NCBI GenBank assembly: GCA_937895845.1 | Contig: CALBLK010000071.1 | Coordinates: forward strand, 1-64,000 | Origin: an uncultured Prevotella sp. | Lineage (GTDB): Bacteria > Bacteroidota > Bacteroidia > Bacteroidales > Bacteroidaceae | Direction of reading: 5' to 3' | DNA: 64,000 nucleotides | In this document: piece by piece, positions 8,671 through 17,255 of the stretch | Layout: every line of letters starts with the position of its first letter | Numbering within the stretch: the stretch's first letter is position 1 | Program-made: the position numbers and the translations under genes | Notes under the pieces: model-generated | The model's database searches: none | What the model saw: the letters and a program-made list of their open reading frames with translations, nothing else | What the model was told of the DNA's origin: nothing

Positions 8671-10074
8671 TTAGAAGTCGGCCGACTTGGGCGTGCGGGG
8701 GAACGGTATCACATCGCGGATGTTCTGCATTCCCGTGACAAACAGGATGAGGCGCTCGAAGCCCAGGCCGAAGCCGGCATGGGGGCACGAGCCATACTTG
8801 CGCGTGTCAAGGTACCACCACATGTCCTTCATCGGGATGTGGCGCTCCTCAATCTCGCCCATCAGCTTGTCATAGTTCTCCTCGCGCACGCTGCCACCGA
8901 TAATCTCGCCAATCTGTGGGAACAGCACATCGGTGCCCTGGACAGTCTTCCCGTCCTTGTTCACCTTCATGTAGAAAGCCTTGATCTCCTTGGGATAGTC
9001 GGTCATGATGACCGGCTTGCTAAAGTACTCCTCAACGAGATAGCGTTCGTGCTCGCTCGCCAGATCCATGCCCCAGCTCACCGGGTACTCGAACTTGCGG
9101 CCCCCGGCCACTGCCTTCTCCAGAATCTTGACACCCTCGGTGTAAGGCAGTCGCACAAAGTCGTTGGCCACCACACCCTCGAGGCGGGCGACCAGCGTCT
9201 TGTCAATCATCTTGTTGAGGAACTCAAGGTCATCCTTGCAGTTGTCAAGGGCCCACTTCACGCAGTACTTTACAAAGTCTTCCTCGAGGTCCATCAGCTC
9301 GTCCATGTCGGTAAAGGCAACCTCGGGCTCAATCATCCAGAACTCGGCCAAGTGGCGCGGTGTGTTGGAGTTCTCGGCACGGAAGGTGGGCCCGAAGGTG
9401 TAGATGGCGCCAAGCGCGGTGGCCCCCAGCTCACCCTCAAGCTGCCCGCTGACAGTGAGCGAGGTCTGCTTGCCGAAGAAGTCGTCGTCGTAGACAATCT
9501 TTCCGTCCTTGTCCTTCTTCAGGTCGTAGAGGTTCTTGGTGGTAACCTGGAACATCTGCCCGGCACCCTCGCAGTCGCTCGCGGTGATAATGGGGGTGTG
9601 AAAGTAGAAGAAGCCATGCTCGTGGAAATAGCGGTGGATGGCAATGGCCATGTTGTGGCGGATGCGCATCACGGCTCCAAAGGTGTTGGTACGCAGACGC
9701 AAGTGCGCGTTCTGGCGCATATACTCAAAGCTCTGACCCTTTTTCTGCATGGGATAGTCGCTGCCGCAGAGTCCGTAGATCTCTATCTCGCTGCACTGGA
9801 GCTCAACGCTCTGGCCAGAGCCCTGGCTCTCCACCAGCACACCGTTGACCGAGATGCACGAGCCGGTGGTGACCTGCCTGAGCAGGTTGTCATCAAACTT
9901 GGCGGGGTCGACCACCACCTGGACGTTCTTGATGGTGGAACCGTCGTTGACAGCAATGAAGTCTACGGCCTTGCTGCTGCGGTGCGTGCGCACCCAACCC
10001 TTCACGTTGACAGTGGTGCCGAAATCTGTCCGTTTCAGCACATCAACAACTTTCGTTCGCTTGATTGTTTGCAT
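8671..10074 (-). CDS. asnS: asparaginyl-tRNA synthetase
   Basis: Charges tRNA-Asn with asparagine in the cytoplasm. The 467-residue class IIb synthetase begins with an OB-fold anticodon-binding domain (KGWVRTHRSSK, about 25-35), followed by the catalytic core with class II motif 2 region (TFGPTFRAENSNTPRHLAEF) and motif 3 near the C-terminus (GFGLGFERL). The length is normal for bacterial AsnRS. It is the last gene of a minus-strand run purB, rluB, asnS and lies 19 bases after rluB. This order is familiar from other Bacteroidales. Confidence 0.96.
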   Translation of the reverse strand: MQTIKRTKVVDVLKRTDFGTTVNVKGWVRTHRSSKAVDFIAVNDGSTIKNVQVVVDPAKFDDNLLRQVTTGSCISVNGVLVESQGSGQSVELQCSEIEIYGLCGSDYPMQKKGQSFEYMRQNAHLRLRTNTFGAVMRIRHNMAIAIHRYFHEHGFFYFHTPIITASDCEGAGQMFQVTTKNLYDLKKDKDGKIVYDDDFFGKQTSLTVSGQLEGELGATALGAIYTFGPTFRAENSNTPRHLAEFWMIEPEVAFTDMDELMDLEEDFVKYCVKWALDNCKDDLEFLNKMIDKTLVARLEGVVANDFVRLPYTEGVKILEKAVAGGRKFEYPVSWGMDLASEHERYLVEEYFSKPVIMTDYPKEIKAFYMKVNKDGKTVQGTDVLFPQIGEIIGGSVREENYDKLMGEIEERHIPMKDMWWYLDTRKYGSCPHAGFGLGFERLILFVTGMQNIRDVIPFPRTPKSADF

Positions 10075-10093
10075 GATTATCTGAGTTTAGCTT

Positions 10094-11560
10094 TTATTCG
10101 TAGGCGCCCATGCGCAGGCGGTCCACCTCCTCTTCGGTGAGGTAGCGCCAGTCGCCGCGGCGCAGGTTCTTCTTGGTGAGACCGGCAAAGAGCACGCGGT
10201 CGAGCTTGGTCACGCGGTAGCCCAGGCTCTCGAAGATGCGTCGCACGATGCGGTTCTTGCCACTGTGAATCTCGATGCCCACCTGCTTCTTGTCAACAGG
10301 GTCGGCATACTCCACCTCGTCGGCCTTGATCTCGCCATCCTCAAGCGTAATGCCGTCGCGGATTTGCTGAAGGTCGTGGGCGGTGATGTTCTTGTCAAGG
10401 AAGACGTGGTAGATCTTCTTCTTCAGGAACTTGGGATGGGTGAGCTTGCTGGCCAGGTCGCCATCGTTGGTGAGCAGGAGCACGCCGGTGGTGTTGCGGT
10501 CAAGGCGGCCCACAGGGTAGATGCGCTCCGGGCAGGCGTTCTTCACGAGGTCCATCACCGTCTTGCGCTGCTGGGGGTCGTCGCTGGTGGTCACATAGTC
10601 CTTGGGCTTGTTGAGCAGGACATACACCTTTTTCTCTATCTTGACCGGCTGGTCATGAAAGCGCACATCGTCCGTGCGCAGCACCTTGGTACCCAGTTCG
10701 GTCACCACCTCGCCGTTGACAGTCACCACACCGGCCTGGATAAACTCATCGGCCTCGCGGCGGCTGCATATTCCGGCATTGGCCAGAAACTTGTTGAGGC
10801 GCAGAGGCTCGTTGGGGTCGTAGTTCTCCTCCTTATACTCGATGCGCTTCTTCAGGCTATACTTGGCGTTAGGGTCGTAGTCTGCCGTGTGCTGGCGGAA
10901 GCCATGGTTGCCATAGCCGCCACGCTGCTGGTAGCCGCCGCGCTGCTGGCCATAGCCGCCACGCTGCTGACTGTAGCCGCCACGCTGCTGGCCATAGCCG
11001 CCACGCTGCTGGCCGTAGCCGCCACGCTGCTGGCCGTAGCCGCCACGCTGCTGGTAGCCGCCGCGCTGCTGGTAGCCGCCACGCTGCTGGCCATAGCCGC
11101 CACGCTGCTGGTAGCCACCCTCACGCTGCTGGTAGCCACCCTCACGCTGCTGGTAGCCGCCCTCACGCTGCTGGTAGCCGCCCTCATGGCTCTCACCATC
11201 GGCAGGGCTGCTGTAGCGCGGACGGTATTGCGGGCGCTGCTGACCGTAGCCGCCCTGCTGGCCATAGCCGTTATTGTTGTAGCGGGGACGGTACTGCGGG
11301 CGCTGGGGGGCTGCACTCTGCTGCAAGCCAGTGCCAAAGCCCTCGGGCCTGAATCCGCCCTCGTCTCTGCCGGTTCTGTTGTAACTGGGACGCTCTGCAT
11401 TGTAAGGGCGCTGGGTATGAATACGCGGGCGGGGTGTGCGTCCCTGCGCCCGATAGTTCTGATAGTAGCCCGGCTGTCCGGACTGCTGATAGCCTTCGCG
11501 ACTGCTGTCGTTCTGTCCGGCAGGATTTTCCTCGTTCTTCTTTTCGTTCTCTGATTCCAT
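10094..11560 (-). CDS. rluB: RluB/RsuA-family pseudouridine synthase with long repeat-rich N-terminal tail
   Basis: Converts a uridine of large-subunit rRNA to pseudouridine. The C-terminal half is canonical: an S4 RNA-binding domain (LRLNKFLANAGICSRREA, 253-270) and the catalytic motif GRLDRNTTG with Asp354. The first roughly 250 residues are low complexity; residues 127-216 are tandem GGYQQR, GGYGQQR and EGGYQQR units, an RGG-like disordered tail that may bind RNA. At 488 residues it is about twice the length of enterobacterial RluB. Such tails occur in other Bacteroidales RluB proteins, but the length here is striking. The assignment to RluB rather than RsuA or RluF follows the purB-rluB-asnS context. 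Confidence 0.9.
   Translation of the reverse strand: MESENEKKNEENPAGQNDSSREGYQQSGQPGYYQNYRAQGRTPRPRIHTQRPYNAERPSYNRTGRDEGGFRPEGFGTGLQQSAAPQRPQYRPRYNNNGYGQQGGYGQQRPQYRPRYSSPADGESHEGGYQQREGGYQQREGGYQQREGGYQQRGGYGQQRGGYQQRGGYQQRGGYGQQRGGYGQQRGGYGQQRGGYSQQRGGYGQQRGGYQQRGGYGNHGFRQHTADYDPNAKYSLKKRIEYKEENYDPNEPLRLNKFLANAGICSRREADEFIQAGVVTVNGEVVTELGTKVLRTDDVRFHDQPVKIEKKVYVLLNKPKDYVTTSDDPQQRKTVMDLVKNACPERIYPVGRLDRNTTGVLLLTNDGDLASKLTHPKFLKKKIYHVFLDKNITAHDLQQIRDGITLEDGEIKADEVEYADPVDKKQVGIEIHSGKNRIVRRIFESLGYRVTKLDRVLFAGLTKKNLRRGDWRYLTEEEVDRLRMGAYE
10912..11182 (-). repeat. tandem codon repeat encoding GGY(G)QQR units inside rluB
   Basis: A run of 18- and 21-base units encoding GGYQQR or GGYGQQR, with four EGGYQQR variants at the start. 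Several units are identical at nucleotide level, so copy number is likely to vary by slippage or recombination without breaking the reading frame. Confidence 0.85.
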
Positions 11561-11718
11561 AATGTGTACTTTTTTTGTTCGGCCTCACGGCCAAGTGATT
11601 CTTAAATGTTATCTACTAAGTCTCTGAAAATGTTTGTATGTGATACTTGATGTATTGATATGATATCCTTGATGTATTGACAAAATAACGTTGGTGCTTG
11701 TAAAAACCGGCGGGGCTG

Positions 11719-13065
11719 CTACATTCCCGTGTAATTGTGCGGCGTGATGGCCATCAGTTCGGCCTTGACCTCGGGACTGACATCGAGTCGGGCTATAAAG
11801 TCGTGAATGGTCTGCTCGGTCATTTTCGCGTTGGTGCGCGTCAGTGCCTTGAGTGCCTCATAGGGATGGGGGTAAGCCTCGCGGCGCAGAATGGTCTGGA
11901 TAGCCTCGGCCACCACGGCCCATGTGCTGTCCAGGTCGGCAGCCACTTTCTGCTCGTTGAGTATGAGCTTGCGCAGACCCTTGAGCGTGCTCTGGAAGGC
12001 AATCAGGGAATGCCCCATTGGAACGCCCACATTGCGGAGCACGGTGGAGTCGGTCAGGTCGCGCTGCAGACGGCTCACGGGCAGCTTCTGCGCCATGAAC
12101 GTCAGCACGGCATTGGCCAGGCCAAGGTTGCCCTCGCTGTTTTCAAAGTCAATGGGATTCACCTTGTGGGGCATGGCGCTCGACCCCACCTCGCCGGCCT
12201 TGATTTTCTGCTTGAAGTATTCCATGGAGATGTACATCCAGAAATCGCGGTCAAGGTCGACCAGGATGGTGTTGATGCGGCGCATGGCGTCAAAGATGGC
12301 GGCCAGCCAGTCGTAGTTGCTAATCTGGGTTGTGTACTGCTCGCGGCGCAGTCCGAGCCGCTCACTGACAAACCTGTCGCCAAAGGCTCTCCAGTCTGTA
12401 GCGGGATAGGCCACGTGATGGGCGTTATAGTTGCCGGTGGCGCCGCCGAACTTGGCGGTGACGGGCAGCGACCTGAGTGCGGACACCTGCTGCTCAAGAC
12501 GGTAGACGAACACCATCACCTCCTTGCCCAGGCGCGTTGGCGAGGCCGGCTGGCCATGGGTCTTGGCCAGCATGGGCACGTCTTTCCACTCGTCGGCATA
12601 GGCGCGCAACTGGCCAACCAGTTCGCCAAGCACCGGGAAGTAGACATTCTCGAGGGCCTCCTTGATGCTGAGGGGCACGCTTGTGTTGTTGATGTCCTGC
12701 GAAGTGAGGCCGAAATGGACAAACTCCATATAGCTGTCAAGGCCGCCAATCTTGCCCAGCTCCTCCTTAATAAAGTATTCCACGGCCTTTACGTCGTGGT
12801 TGGTCGTTTTCTCTATGTCCTTCACGCGCTGGGCGTCGGCCTCGGTGAACTTGCGGTAGATGTCGCGCAGGCGGTCAAACAGGCTGTGGTCAAAGGCGGC
12901 CAGCTGCGGAAGGGGAAGCTCGCAGAGGGCGATGAAATACTCGACTTCAACGCGCACGCGATAACGAATAAGGGCATACTCTGAAAAATAATCGGCCAGC
13001 AGAGCGGTCTTTTCACGATAGCGACCGTCAATAGGTGAGATGGCTGTCAATGCGTCTAATTCCAT
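11719..13065 (-). CDS. purB: adenylosuccinate lyase
   Basis: Catalyses two fumarate-releasing steps of purine synthesis: SAICAR to AICAR, and adenylosuccinate to AMP. The 448-residue protein shows the fumarase/aspartase-superfamily signature SSAMPHKVNP (295-304), which carries the catalytic serine loop, and the KTHGQPASPT segment with the general-acid histidine (His170). The length and the N-terminus (MELDALTAISPIDGRY) match the E. coli-type PurB subfamily. It opens the minus-strand run that continues with rluB (158-base gap) and asnS. Confidence 0.96.
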   Translation of the reverse strand: MELDALTAISPIDGRYREKTALLADYFSEYALIRYRVRVEVEYFIALCELPLPQLAAFDHSLFDRLRDIYRKFTEADAQRVKDIEKTTNHDVKAVEYFIKEELGKIGGLDSYMEFVHFGLTSQDINNTSVPLSIKEALENVYFPVLGELVGQLRAYADEWKDVPMLAKTHGQPASPTRLGKEVMVFVYRLEQQVSALRSLPVTAKFGGATGNYNAHHVAYPATDWRAFGDRFVSERLGLRREQYTTQISNYDWLAAIFDAMRRINTILVDLDRDFWMYISMEYFKQKIKAGEVGSSAMPHKVNPIDFENSEGNLGLANAVLTFMAQKLPVSRLQRDLTDSTVLRNVGVPMGHSLIAFQSTLKGLRKLILNEQKVAADLDSTWAVVAEAIQTILRREAYPHPYEALKALTRTNAKMTEQTIHDFIARLDVSPEVKAELMAITPHNYTGM

Positions 13066-13108
13066 GAAATAAGCTTGTTAGTGACCTCAAACGGCCCATT
13101 TTAGGTCG

Positions 13109-13116
13109 CAAAGGTA
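13109..13116 (-). promoter_or_regulatory. -7 box of purB promoter
   Basis: CAAAGGTA on the plus strand reads TACCTTTG on the minus strand, a match to TAnnTTTG, 44 bases before the purB start. A TTG lies only 16 bases further upstream, shorter than the usual 19-21. Confidence 0.5.
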
Positions 13117-13186
13117 CAAAAAAGCTGAGACACAAGCCATGGCGGCGATAGATTTTTCGCTACACACGTGGCTATATTACTCTTTT

Positions 13187-13205
13187 TTAACCCAAACCGG
13201 CCATC
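13187..13205. repeat. solo end of the dispersed 202-bp repeat
   Basis: The 19 bases TTAACCCAAACCGGCCATC are the exact reverse complement of 41716-41734, the right end of the first repeat unit near 41.7 kb. The rest of the unit is not present here, so this looks like a decayed or partial copy. Confidence 0.6.
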
Positions 13206-13508
13206 TTGTTGCGTCACGGATTACTGTTTGTCCCGGACGGCTTGCAACGGAAGCGCCGGAGCCACAGCGGTCGGATATGCCATCATGACAGGTGGCAATG
13301 TTTAACGAAGTTGAAAGGAAAGCGCCTGGCTGTCAGCTAAGTTTAAAAGCGTTAAGCATTGCTGTCAACACGTCAGAAGGCAAGCCACTGACCGCCACGC
13401 GGGGTGGCGCCGGCACACTTGTTGCACAAAGGAGGGTGAAAGCTGAAGCGAAAGCGGAGGCAGAAACGAAAAATAAACAAAATTAAAATATAATTGGAGG
13501 TAAAAATT

Positions 13509-13943
13509 ATGTTACTTGCACGTAGAAACAACAATCAGAATTGGATGACCAACTTGTTTGATGATTTCTTTGACACCGACTGGATGCCGCGGATGAACGC
13601 CACTGCTCCTGCCGTGAATGTGAAAGAGGACGAAAATGGCTACTGCATGGAGATTGCCGCACCTGGTGTCCGCAAGGAGTTCTGCCGGGTTAACCTTGAC
13701 GACAACGGCAACTTGATGGTGAAGATGGAGAACAAGCTGGAGCACAAGGAAGAGGACAAAAAGCAGCACTATCTGCGCCGGGAGTTCTCCTATGCCAACT
13801 ATGAGCAGTCTTACGTATTGCCGGAGGACGTGGACAAAGATAAAATCTCTGCCAAGGTTACTGACGGTGTGCTCAAAATTGAACTGCCCAAGAAGGTTAA
13901 GGAAGAGCCTAAGACGAACCAGCGCAGCATTGAGATTGGCTGA
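13509..13943 (+). CDS. Hsp20/alpha-crystallin small heat-shock protein
   Basis: ATP-independent holdase chaperone that binds unfolding proteins under stress. The 144-residue protein has a short N-terminal arm with MTNLFDDFFDTDW, an alpha-crystallin beta-sandwich (about 36-130) with VNVKEDENGY and the closing DGVLKIELPK motif, and a C-terminal tail ending in RSIEIG, an I-x-I-type anchoring motif. The ATG at 13509 is preceded by a good GGAGG ribosome-binding site, so an in-frame TTG at 13494 overlapping that site is rejected. The gene stands alone between purB and tRNA-Val. No CIRCE element or sigma-32-type promoter was seen. Confidence 0.93.
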   Translation: MLLARRNNNQNWMTNLFDDFFDTDWMPRMNATAPAVNVKEDENGYCMEIAAPGVRKEFCRVNLDDNGNLMVKMENKLEHKEEDKKQHYLRREFSYANYEQSYVLPEDVDKDKISAKVTDGVLKIELPKKVKEEPKTNQRSIEIG

Positions 13944-13985
13944 TGCCAATGCAGAAAAGGCTGCATGAATAACCACTGATTGAGA

Positions 13986-14017
13986 AGGTCGCAACGGAGA
14001 CGTTGCGGCCCTTTTTT
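13986..14017 (+). terminator. rho-independent terminator of hsp20
   Basis: Stem GGTCGCAACG / CGTTGCGGCC with one T-G pair, GAGA loop, followed by CTTTTTTG. It lies 43 bases after the hsp20 stop. Confidence 0.85.
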
Positions 14018-14057
14018 GTGTTTTTCCGCCATGGCTCTACAAAAAGTTGGGAAAAAG

Positions 14058-14089
14058 TTTGGCACTATCGGATTTACTCATTACCTTTG
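14058..14089 (+). promoter_or_regulatory. consensus -33/-7 promoter of tRNA-Val
   Basis: TTTG (14058-14061), a spacer of exactly 20 bases, then TACCTTTG (14082-14089). This is a textbook Bacteroidetes promoter and puts the transcript start a few bases before the tRNA at 14109. Confidence 0.8.
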
Positions 14090-14108
14090 CACTCGCTTAC
14101 AAAAGCAA

Positions 14109-14183
14109 GGGCGCTTAGCTCAGCTGGTTTAGAGCATCTGCCTTACAAGCAGAGGGTCGGGGGTTCGAATCCCTCAGCGCCCA
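14109..14183 (+). tRNA. tRNA-Val (anticodon TAC)
   Basis: A full cloverleaf folds by eye. The acceptor stem is GGGCGCT/AGCGCCC with discriminator A, the D arm GCTC...GAGC, and the anticodon stem TCTGC/GCAGA enclosing CTTACAA (anticodon TAC). The T arm is GGGGG TTCGAAT CCCTC. CCA is not encoded in full. It is a single tRNA with its own promoter and terminator. Confidence 0.97.
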
Positions 14184-14188
14184 CAAGG

Positions 14189-14217
14189 ACGGAAGCCAAT
14201 AGGCTTCCGTTTTTTTG
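14189..14217 (+). terminator. terminator of tRNA-Val
   Basis: Stem ACGGAAGCC / GGCTTCCGT with AATA loop, followed by a run of T residues, starting five bases after the tRNA. Confidence 0.88.
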
Positions 14218-14269
14218 TTTTCCGTGGAATGGCTCCATCCTGAGGGCCTTCCAGAAAGGTGGCGGCCAG

Positions 14270-16366
14270 CTACCTGACCACCACCTTTCTACCATTTCGG
14301 ATATACAGTCCGGGAGCAAGCCTTCCGGCATTGCTGCCGTCCAGGCGCACGCCGCTGAGCGTGTAGACAGTCTCGTCGGCAGGGCGCGGCGCGGCGAGCA
14401 GCGTGCTGATGGCCGATGGCGAACTGTCCAACAGACCCACGGCGGCCCAGGCCTGGCGCACACTCTCGCACTCGGAAGAGTTCTCGCCGAAGAGGTCGGC
14501 CGCGGCGACCAGCGAGCCTGCCACGGCATCATCATAGTCGGACTTCGACGTGAGCAGCTCTGTCAGGTTGCGGTAGGCTATCTGCACGGCCTTGTCCACG
14601 CCAATCCCCTTGACTTCACAGTTCTGGCCGTCAGCACCCACATACTCGCCACCGGCGCACAGCAGGTAGAACCACCTGTTCTGCACGCCACTGTTGGTGT
14701 GCACGCCGCCATAGTCATTCAGCTGGCTCGGACCGGCCGTGCTCACCCAGTTCTTGCCCTTGTAGACAGCGGGCTGGGGGGTCACACCATTCTCCGGATT
14801 GTCCATGCTGCGCAGAGGGACACCGCCCCCTGTCACCTCGTCGCCAATCATCCAGTTGTCGGGGCAGCCCTTGTACGCCTGCTTCACGGCGATGCCAATA
14901 ATGTCCGAGAACGACTCGTTGAGCGCGCCGGACTCCCCCTGGTACTCTAAGTTGGCCGTACTAAAGGTGACCAGGTGTGTAAACTCATGGGCCAGCACGT
15001 CGAGCGACACCATCGGGCCGTAGCCGTTGCTGCCCAGTCCGTAAACCACAAGCGGCGTTTCCATGTCGTAATAGGCTGCGGCGTTGTTATAAGGGAAGCC
15101 TATCAGCTGGTTGTAGTTCCCGCCCGGAGGGAACACAATGTTTCTGACGGCCGTGCCCCTGTTGTCAAAACCGTTTCTTCCAAACACGTCCTTATAGTAG
15201 TCGTGGGTGCACTTCATGCCCCAGTGAGCGTCGACGGCGAAAAATGGAACGCTGCTCACGTAGTATGTTCCGCGGCCAATCACACTGTCGCTGTCATTGA
15301 CATTCAGCTCCCACCCATAGGCTCCTGGGGCAGCGGCCAAGACTTGAAGCTGGGCATTGATTGCCCCTATGTTGCGCGCTCTCCACTCGAAATTGACGGC
15401 ATGGGAGTAGTCGGCTGCCACACAGCTGCCGGTCATGTCGACCTTGAGGGGGAACCCTGTGCAACGGCTCTGTGCGATTGTGCGCTGCCACTCATTCTGG
15501 CCGGCCGCCGTCATGCTGCCCAGCTTCAGGGTCAACATGGAGTTGCGCCGGCACTTCAGGAGCGTGTCAATGACAAAGGAGTCAACCCGGAGCATCCTCC
15601 AGGCACTGTCGCGGCTGGTGAGCACGGGGCAATTTTCTGCAAGATAGGACTTGAGGTCTATATAGACATCATTGGGGTTCTCGCTGGAGCCGTAGACATA
15701 ATCTGTGATGTCGTTTGATGCGAAGCGCGCATCAAGGGTGTAGATGTTGCGCAGACTGTCGGCCATGGCATACAGCCCGCCCGGGAGCCGGCTCACCACG
15801 AACTCGCACGGGCCGCTGTAAACCGACTCTCCCCGGGCTGTGACACCGTCGGTGCGCCAGTGGCTGAGACGCTTGAGCACCTCGCCGGTATCCGCATCTG
15901 TGTACACTTCGTCACCTGTCACGAAGTCCATGCCATAATAGGCATAGCGCGCTCCGGCGTCAGTCTCCACCAGCACCAAGGTGCGCCCCTCGGGGGTCAA
16001 GGCTCCACTGCGGGGCAGACGGCGCAGACGGCCGGGTGCCGACCGGCCTTCAAGCACATAGCCGTTGGCCCATGTGGCCATGCCATCGCGCCCGTGCACC
16101 TTGACTGTGCCGCCGCTCACGCGCACACCGCCGACATACTGCTGGTACTCCTGGTGGCGTATGCCGAGGCGGTCGGTGTAGTCTTTGGTCAGCTCAAAGG
16201 AGTTATAGGCCGGCAGACTGAACCACTCGTCCAGCAACTGGTGGGTTTGGTCCATCATGACATGGCGGTCGGACAGGCGGAGCCAGAAATGGCCGCCAGC
16301 GGCACTGGCCCTTGTGGCCATCAGCGAGAGTGCAAGCAGGACAGCGGCAAACAGTTTTTTTCGCAT
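14270..16366 (-). CDS. secreted thermolysin-like M4 metalloprotease with type IX sorting tail
   Basis: Zinc endopeptidase exported through Sec and then, by inference, the type IX system. The 698-residue precursor has a signal peptide (residues 1-22, ending TRASA) and a fungalysin/thermolysin-type propeptide (about 25-200). The catalytic domain carries zinc ligands HEFTH (460-464) and Glu484 in ALNESFSD, and the transition-state histidine His556 in GVHTNSG. The last about 35 residues (YTLSGVRLDG, then LAPGLYIRNGRKVVV) have the look of Bacteroidales C-terminal sorting domains. The porU and porV genes in this window would process and carry such cargo. It resembles bacterial neutral proteases; its substrate is unknown. 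Confidence 0.9.
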   Translation of the reverse strand: MRKKLFAAVLLALSLMATRASAAGGHFWLRLSDRHVMMDQTHQLLDEWFSLPAYNSFELTKDYTDRLGIRHQEYQQYVGGVRVSGGTVKVHGRDGMATWANGYVLEGRSAPGRLRRLPRSGALTPEGRTLVLVETDAGARYAYYGMDFVTGDEVYTDADTGEVLKRLSHWRTDGVTARGESVYSGPCEFVVSRLPGGLYAMADSLRNIYTLDARFASNDITDYVYGSSENPNDVYIDLKSYLAENCPVLTSRDSAWRMLRVDSFVIDTLLKCRRNSMLTLKLGSMTAAGQNEWQRTIAQSRCTGFPLKVDMTGSCVAADYSHAVNFEWRARNIGAINAQLQVLAAAPGAYGWELNVNDSDSVIGRGTYYVSSVPFFAVDAHWGMKCTHDYYKDVFGRNGFDNRGTAVRNIVFPPGGNYNQLIGFPYNNAAAYYDMETPLVVYGLGSNGYGPMVSLDVLAHEFTHLVTFSTANLEYQGESGALNESFSDIIGIAVKQAYKGCPDNWMIGDEVTGGGVPLRSMDNPENGVTPQPAVYKGKNWVSTAGPSQLNDYGGVHTNSGVQNRWFYLLCAGGEYVGADGQNCEVKGIGVDKAVQIAYRNLTELLTSKSDYDDAVAGSLVAAADLFGENSSECESVRQAWAAVGLLDSSPSAISTLLAAPRPADETVYTLSGVRLDGSNAGRLAPGLYIRNGRKVVVR

Positions 16367-16433
16367 CTTTACAGTAGTTTATTTGTCTTGCAACGACAGT
16401 CTTCCTGTCATGCAACGACATTCACTTGACCTG

Positions 16434-16441
16434 CAAAAGTA
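16434..16441 (-). promoter_or_regulatory. -7 box of the M4 protease promoter
   Basis: CAAAAGTA on the plus strand reads TACTTTTG on the minus strand, 68 bases before the protease ATG. No clear -33 element at standard spacing. Confidence 0.4.
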
Positions 16442-16605
16442 ATCATATAATCACTGTATCGGTCATTTTGCAACACAAAATAACGTTTTTTATGCAGAAC
16501 GGCCAGTTCGTTACAGCAACAGACAGTCCGTTATTCGGGCTGGCTGCGCCATCGGCACTGATTGCTCAGCGGCCTTCAAACCATTGCGCACTGGCAGAAG
16601 AGGGG

Positions 16606-17244
16606 TCAGATGCAGTACTCCGCCGGGTCTATCAGTCCCGCCCTGAGGGCATACTTGGTGGCCTCGTGCACGGTGTTCACCCCCAGTTTTCGGAAAATGT
16701 TCTTGCGATGGGTGTTCACCGTGTGAAAACTGGAGAAGCGTTTTGCTGCAATCTCGCGCGTGGTAAGCCCCAGGGCGATGTCCTTCAGGATGTCGGTCTC
16801 GGTCGGGGTGAGGCGGCACTCCTCCACCAGTGACTGCACGGGGGCGAGCAGCTGCTCGGTCATGCGCTGGCAAATGTAGCGGCGGCCGGCGGCGGCGCAG
16901 GCCAGACACTCGCGAATCTCGGCAAGAGAAGACTCCTTGAGCAGCACGCTGAACTGCGGGCAGACGGCCACCCGGCGCACCAGATCGGTGGAGAGGTCGA
17001 CGCTGAACAGAATCCACCGCACCTTGGGAAAACGCTCGCCGAGCACCAGCAGCTCGTCAGCATCGTTGATGTCGAACAGGGTGAAGTCGAGCACTACCAC
17101 CGCACTGTCATGCCGCTTCAGGCATTCCACCAGCCCAGCCTTGTCAGCGACGGGGACGGGTTCGGCACCCTCCATCTGTGCACAGACATACATCAAGCCG
17201 GCGCGGGTGATGTCCTGTGGGTCAGCCAAATAAAACTTGTCCAT
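16606..17244 (-). CDS. LuxR/NarL-type response regulator, orphan
   Basis: DNA-binding response regulator. The 212-residue protein has an N-terminal receiver-like domain with a phosphorylatable Asp53 in VVLDFTLFD and a conserved Lys103 in LLKES, but only one acidic residue (Asp8) at the metal-binding position where two are usual. The C-terminal LuxR helix-turn-helix (LTPTETDILKDIALGLTTREIA, then FHTVNTHRKNIFRKLGV) occupies about 146-205. No histidine kinase is adjacent. It is the last gene of a tight minus-strand cluster, 11 bases after the DUF5686 gene, which suggests that it reports on or regulates an envelope function. Confidence 0.88.
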   Translation of the reverse strand: MDKFYLADPQDITRAGLMYVCAQMEGAEPVPVADKAGLVECLKRHDSAVVVLDFTLFDINDADELLVLGERFPKVRWILFSVDLSTDLVRRVAVCPQFSVLLKESSLAEIRECLACAAAGRRYICQRMTEQLLAPVQSLVEECRLTPTETDILKDIALGLTTREIAAKRFSSFHTVNTHRKNIFRKLGVNTVHEATKYALRAGLIDPAEYCI

Positions 17245-17255
17245 TGTTTTCTCCT

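Larger units (their letters stand above)
13066..13508. other. intergenic region between purB and hsp20
   Basis: A 443-base gap. It holds the purB -7 box, a 19-base copy of a dispersed repeat end (13187-13205), and a GC-rich stretch at 13238-13265 that resembles one at 27969-27996. A GGAGG at about 13496 serves the hsp20 start. A 64-codon plus-strand open frame (13292-13486) has no recognisable features and is not called. Confidence 0.6.

Noticed and set aside
6956..8788. 610-residue minus-strand open frame
   Set aside because: Antisense to ettA, with no recognisable domain; explained by GC-rich codon use.
8515..10140. 541-residue plus-strand open frame
   Set aside because: Covers asnS on the opposite strand; asnS has synthetase motifs, this frame has none.
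13292..13486. 64-residue plus-strand open frame before hsp20
   Set aside because: Lys/Glu/Ala-rich with no motif; lies in the hsp20 leader. A leader peptide is possible but unsupported.
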